A stretch of 64,000 nt of DNA from Dichotomicrobium sp964540795. Lineage in GTDB: Bacteria; Pseudomonadota; Alphaproteobacteria; Rhizobiales; Rhodomicrobiaceae. The stretch is from contig CAZINX010000004.1 of the NCBI GenBank assembly GCA_964540795.1, forward strand, positions 62,001 through 126,000, in the 5' to 3' direction. A program made the position numbers and the translations under genes. The notes beneath the pieces were generated by a model, which worked only from the letters and a program-made list of their open reading frames with translations, had not been told where the DNA came from and searched no databases. Within the stretch, counting starts at the first letter, position 1. Every line of letters begins with the position of its first letter. This document shows positions 63,069-64,000 of the stretch, piece after piece.

Positions 63069-63503
63069 GTGAGCGAACTGACGTTGGACGCGGCGAAAAC
63101 CATTATCGAGACGGCCTTCGCCAAGGCCCGCGAACTGGGGCTGAATCCGCTGGCGGTGGCCGTGCTGGATTCGGGCGGGCATCTCAAGGCCTTTGAGCGG
63201 CAGGACGGCGCGAGCTTCCTGCGCTTCAAGATCGCGTTCGGCAAGGCGCATGGCTCCATCGCGCTGGGCGCAGGCTCGCGCGCGCTGCACGCCCGGGCCG
63301 AGCAGCAGGCCTATTTCATCAATGCAGTGAATGCGCTGGCCGACGGCAACCTCGTGCCCGTCGCGGGCGGCGTCGTCATCCGCGATGCGCAGGGCAATGC
63401 GGTCGGCGCGGTGGGCGTGACGGGTGACACGTCGGAGAATGACGAAGCCTGCGCGCTCGCGGGCATCGAAGCCGCCGGTTTTCAGGCCGATACGGGCGCG
63501 TGA
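63069..63503 (+). CDS. GlcG/HbpS family protein (DUF336)
   Basis: A 144-residue soluble protein. The pattern LDAAKTIIETAFAKARELGLNPLAVAVLDSGGHLKAFERQDGA-like start (shown here only in part: VAVLDSGGHLKAFERQDGA), KAHGSIALGAGSRAL, PVAGGVVIRD and GAVGVTGDTSENDE belongs to the GlcG/HbpS family. HbpS binds heme in Streptomyces; in proteobacteria the role is mostly unknown. It starts with GTG, preceded by GGAG. Probably the last gene of the GGT-ArnT unit; the inverted palindromic repeat follows 14 bp later. Confidence 0.88.
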   Translation: MSELTLDAAKTIIETAFAKARELGLNPLAVAVLDSGGHLKAFERQDGASFLRFKIAFGKAHGSIALGAGSRALHARAEQQAYFINAVNALADGNLVPVAGGVVIRDAQGNAVGAVGVTGDTSENDEACALAGIEAAGFQADTGA

Positions 63504-63517
63504 TTGATCTCGTGGCC

Positions 63518-63598
63518 GTCATTGCGAGGCCGTCAAGGCCGACGCAATCCAATAGCACGAGACAAGTGTCTGGATTGCGTCGCTGCGCTCGCAACGAC
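63518..63598. repeat. Intergenic palindromic repeat, copy 2
   Basis: The left arm GTCATTGCGAGGCCGTCAAG and GCAATCCA pair imperfectly with TGGATTGCGTCG and CTCGCAACGAC on the right. Compared with copy 1 (242-324) it is inverted: the GGCC-containing arm is on the left here and on the right there. It lies between the GlcG gene and the PHB depolymerase stop. Confidence 0.8.
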
Positions 63599-63631
63599 CC
63601 AGGCCATGTGGCATCGACCTGACCCCCTTTC

Positions 63632-64000
63632 CTAATTCGGCTTGTGCGTGCGCCAGTCGATCTCGTCCTCGCGCTCGTCGCGCAGGCTGCGATAGGGCAG
63701 GCCGAAGGACATCTTCGTGTCGCCCATTCGGCGTTTCATCTCGATCGTGCGGATCATCTCGCGGATGCGCGGCTGGATTTCGGTGCGCCAGCGGGTGCCG
63801 TTGAACACGCCGTAATGGCCCACACCGGGCTGGACGTAGTGGTACTTCTCGTCCATCGGGATGTTGACGCACAGGTCGTGCGCCGCTTCGGTCTGGCCGA
63901 GGCCGCAGATGTCGTCGCGCTCGCCCTCGATGGTCAGCAGCGCGGTGTTGGTGATAGCGCCGCAGTCCACGCGCTGGCCGCGATGCACAAAGTGCCCATC
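63632..64000 (-). CDS. phaZ: Intracellular PHB depolymerase, C-terminal part
   Basis: The frame is open to the right edge, so this is the last 122 residues of a longer protein. LLTIEGERDDICGLGQTEAA and VQPGVGHYGVFNGTRW match the C-terminus of intracellular polyhydroxybutyrate depolymerases, alpha/beta hydrolases with the catalytic His in GVGHYG and Asp in GERDD. It breaks down stored PHB granules. The catalytic serine lies beyond the window. It matches the phasin genes at 25-27 kb. Confidence 0.9.
   Translation of the reverse strand, partial: DGHFVHRGQRVDCGAITNTALLTIEGERDDICGLGQTEAAHDLCVNIPMDEKYHYVQPGVGHYGVFNGTRWRTEIQPRIREMIRTIEMKRRMGDTKMSFGLPYRSLRDEREDEIDWRTHKPN

Overview
The window is a GC-rich alphaproteobacterial chromosome segment, most likely from a member of the Hyphomicrobiales (Rhizobiales). 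The evidence is in the gene neighbourhoods: a CycM-type cytochrome beside kdsB and pheA, recG-sdhE-mfd, chvI-chvG-hprK, and smpB-dapA-slt. Phasins, an intracellular PHB depolymerase and ethylmalonyl-CoA mutase fit the same group. I cannot name the genus. I see no tRNA, rRNA, integrase, transposase or CRISPR array. Almost all of the window is ordinary chromosomal coding sequence, with two stretches of less GC-biased sequence at about 38.2-40.8 kb and 50.4-51.0 kb.

Layout. 0-8 kb: the end of a CPBP protease, a palindromic repeat, then a leftward Yej-type peptide/microcin C ABC importer with two tandem binding proteins. 8-13 kb: a duplicated (diheme) membrane cytochrome c, kdsB-pheA, and a cNMP-domain/patatin protein that has lost its catalytic serine. 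13.4-13.9 kb: two tandem genes for secreted ~20-residue peptides with a promoter candidate and a terminator; this is the most unusual item. 13.9-24.9 kb: recG, sdhE, mfd, hprK, the ChvG/ChvI two-component system, an orphan NarL-type regulator and an anchored peptidoglycan-binding protein. 25-31.7 kb: a small secreted protein, two phasin-like genes, a large unknown membrane-anchored protein, a lipoprotein, an FAD monooxygenase and a CHCC zinc-finger protein.

31.7-46.7 kb: an alpha/beta hydrolase, ExoD, PBP1A, an ABC-2 exporter, an FnrL-type oxygen regulator, an outer-membrane barrel, a TPR-sulfotransferase, smpB, dapA, a lytic transglycosylase, a second alpha/beta hydrolase and IalB. 47-51.2 kb: a third Yej-type binding protein translationally coupled to an acyl-CoA ligase, then a small unknown gene preceded by a near-consensus FNR box, then palindromic repeats. 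51.2-64 kb: ethylmalonyl-CoA mutase, small membrane proteins, a UbiH-family hydroxylase, a coiled-coil membrane protein, malic enzyme (MaeB), a cytosolic gamma-glutamyltransferase-like protein, an ArnT-like glycosyltransferase, a GlcG/HbpS-like protein, a second copy of the end palindrome in opposite orientation, and the C-terminal part of a PHB depolymerase.

How they fit together: storage and C2 metabolism (phasins, PhaZ, Ecm, MaeB), envelope building and remodelling (PBP1A, Slt, KdsB, ArnT-like, ChvGI, peptidoglycan-binding protein) and oligopeptide-type uptake (three YejA paralogues) dominate. Positions of motifs are my own counts and may be off by a residue or two. Function calls rest on motif recognition, not on database searches.
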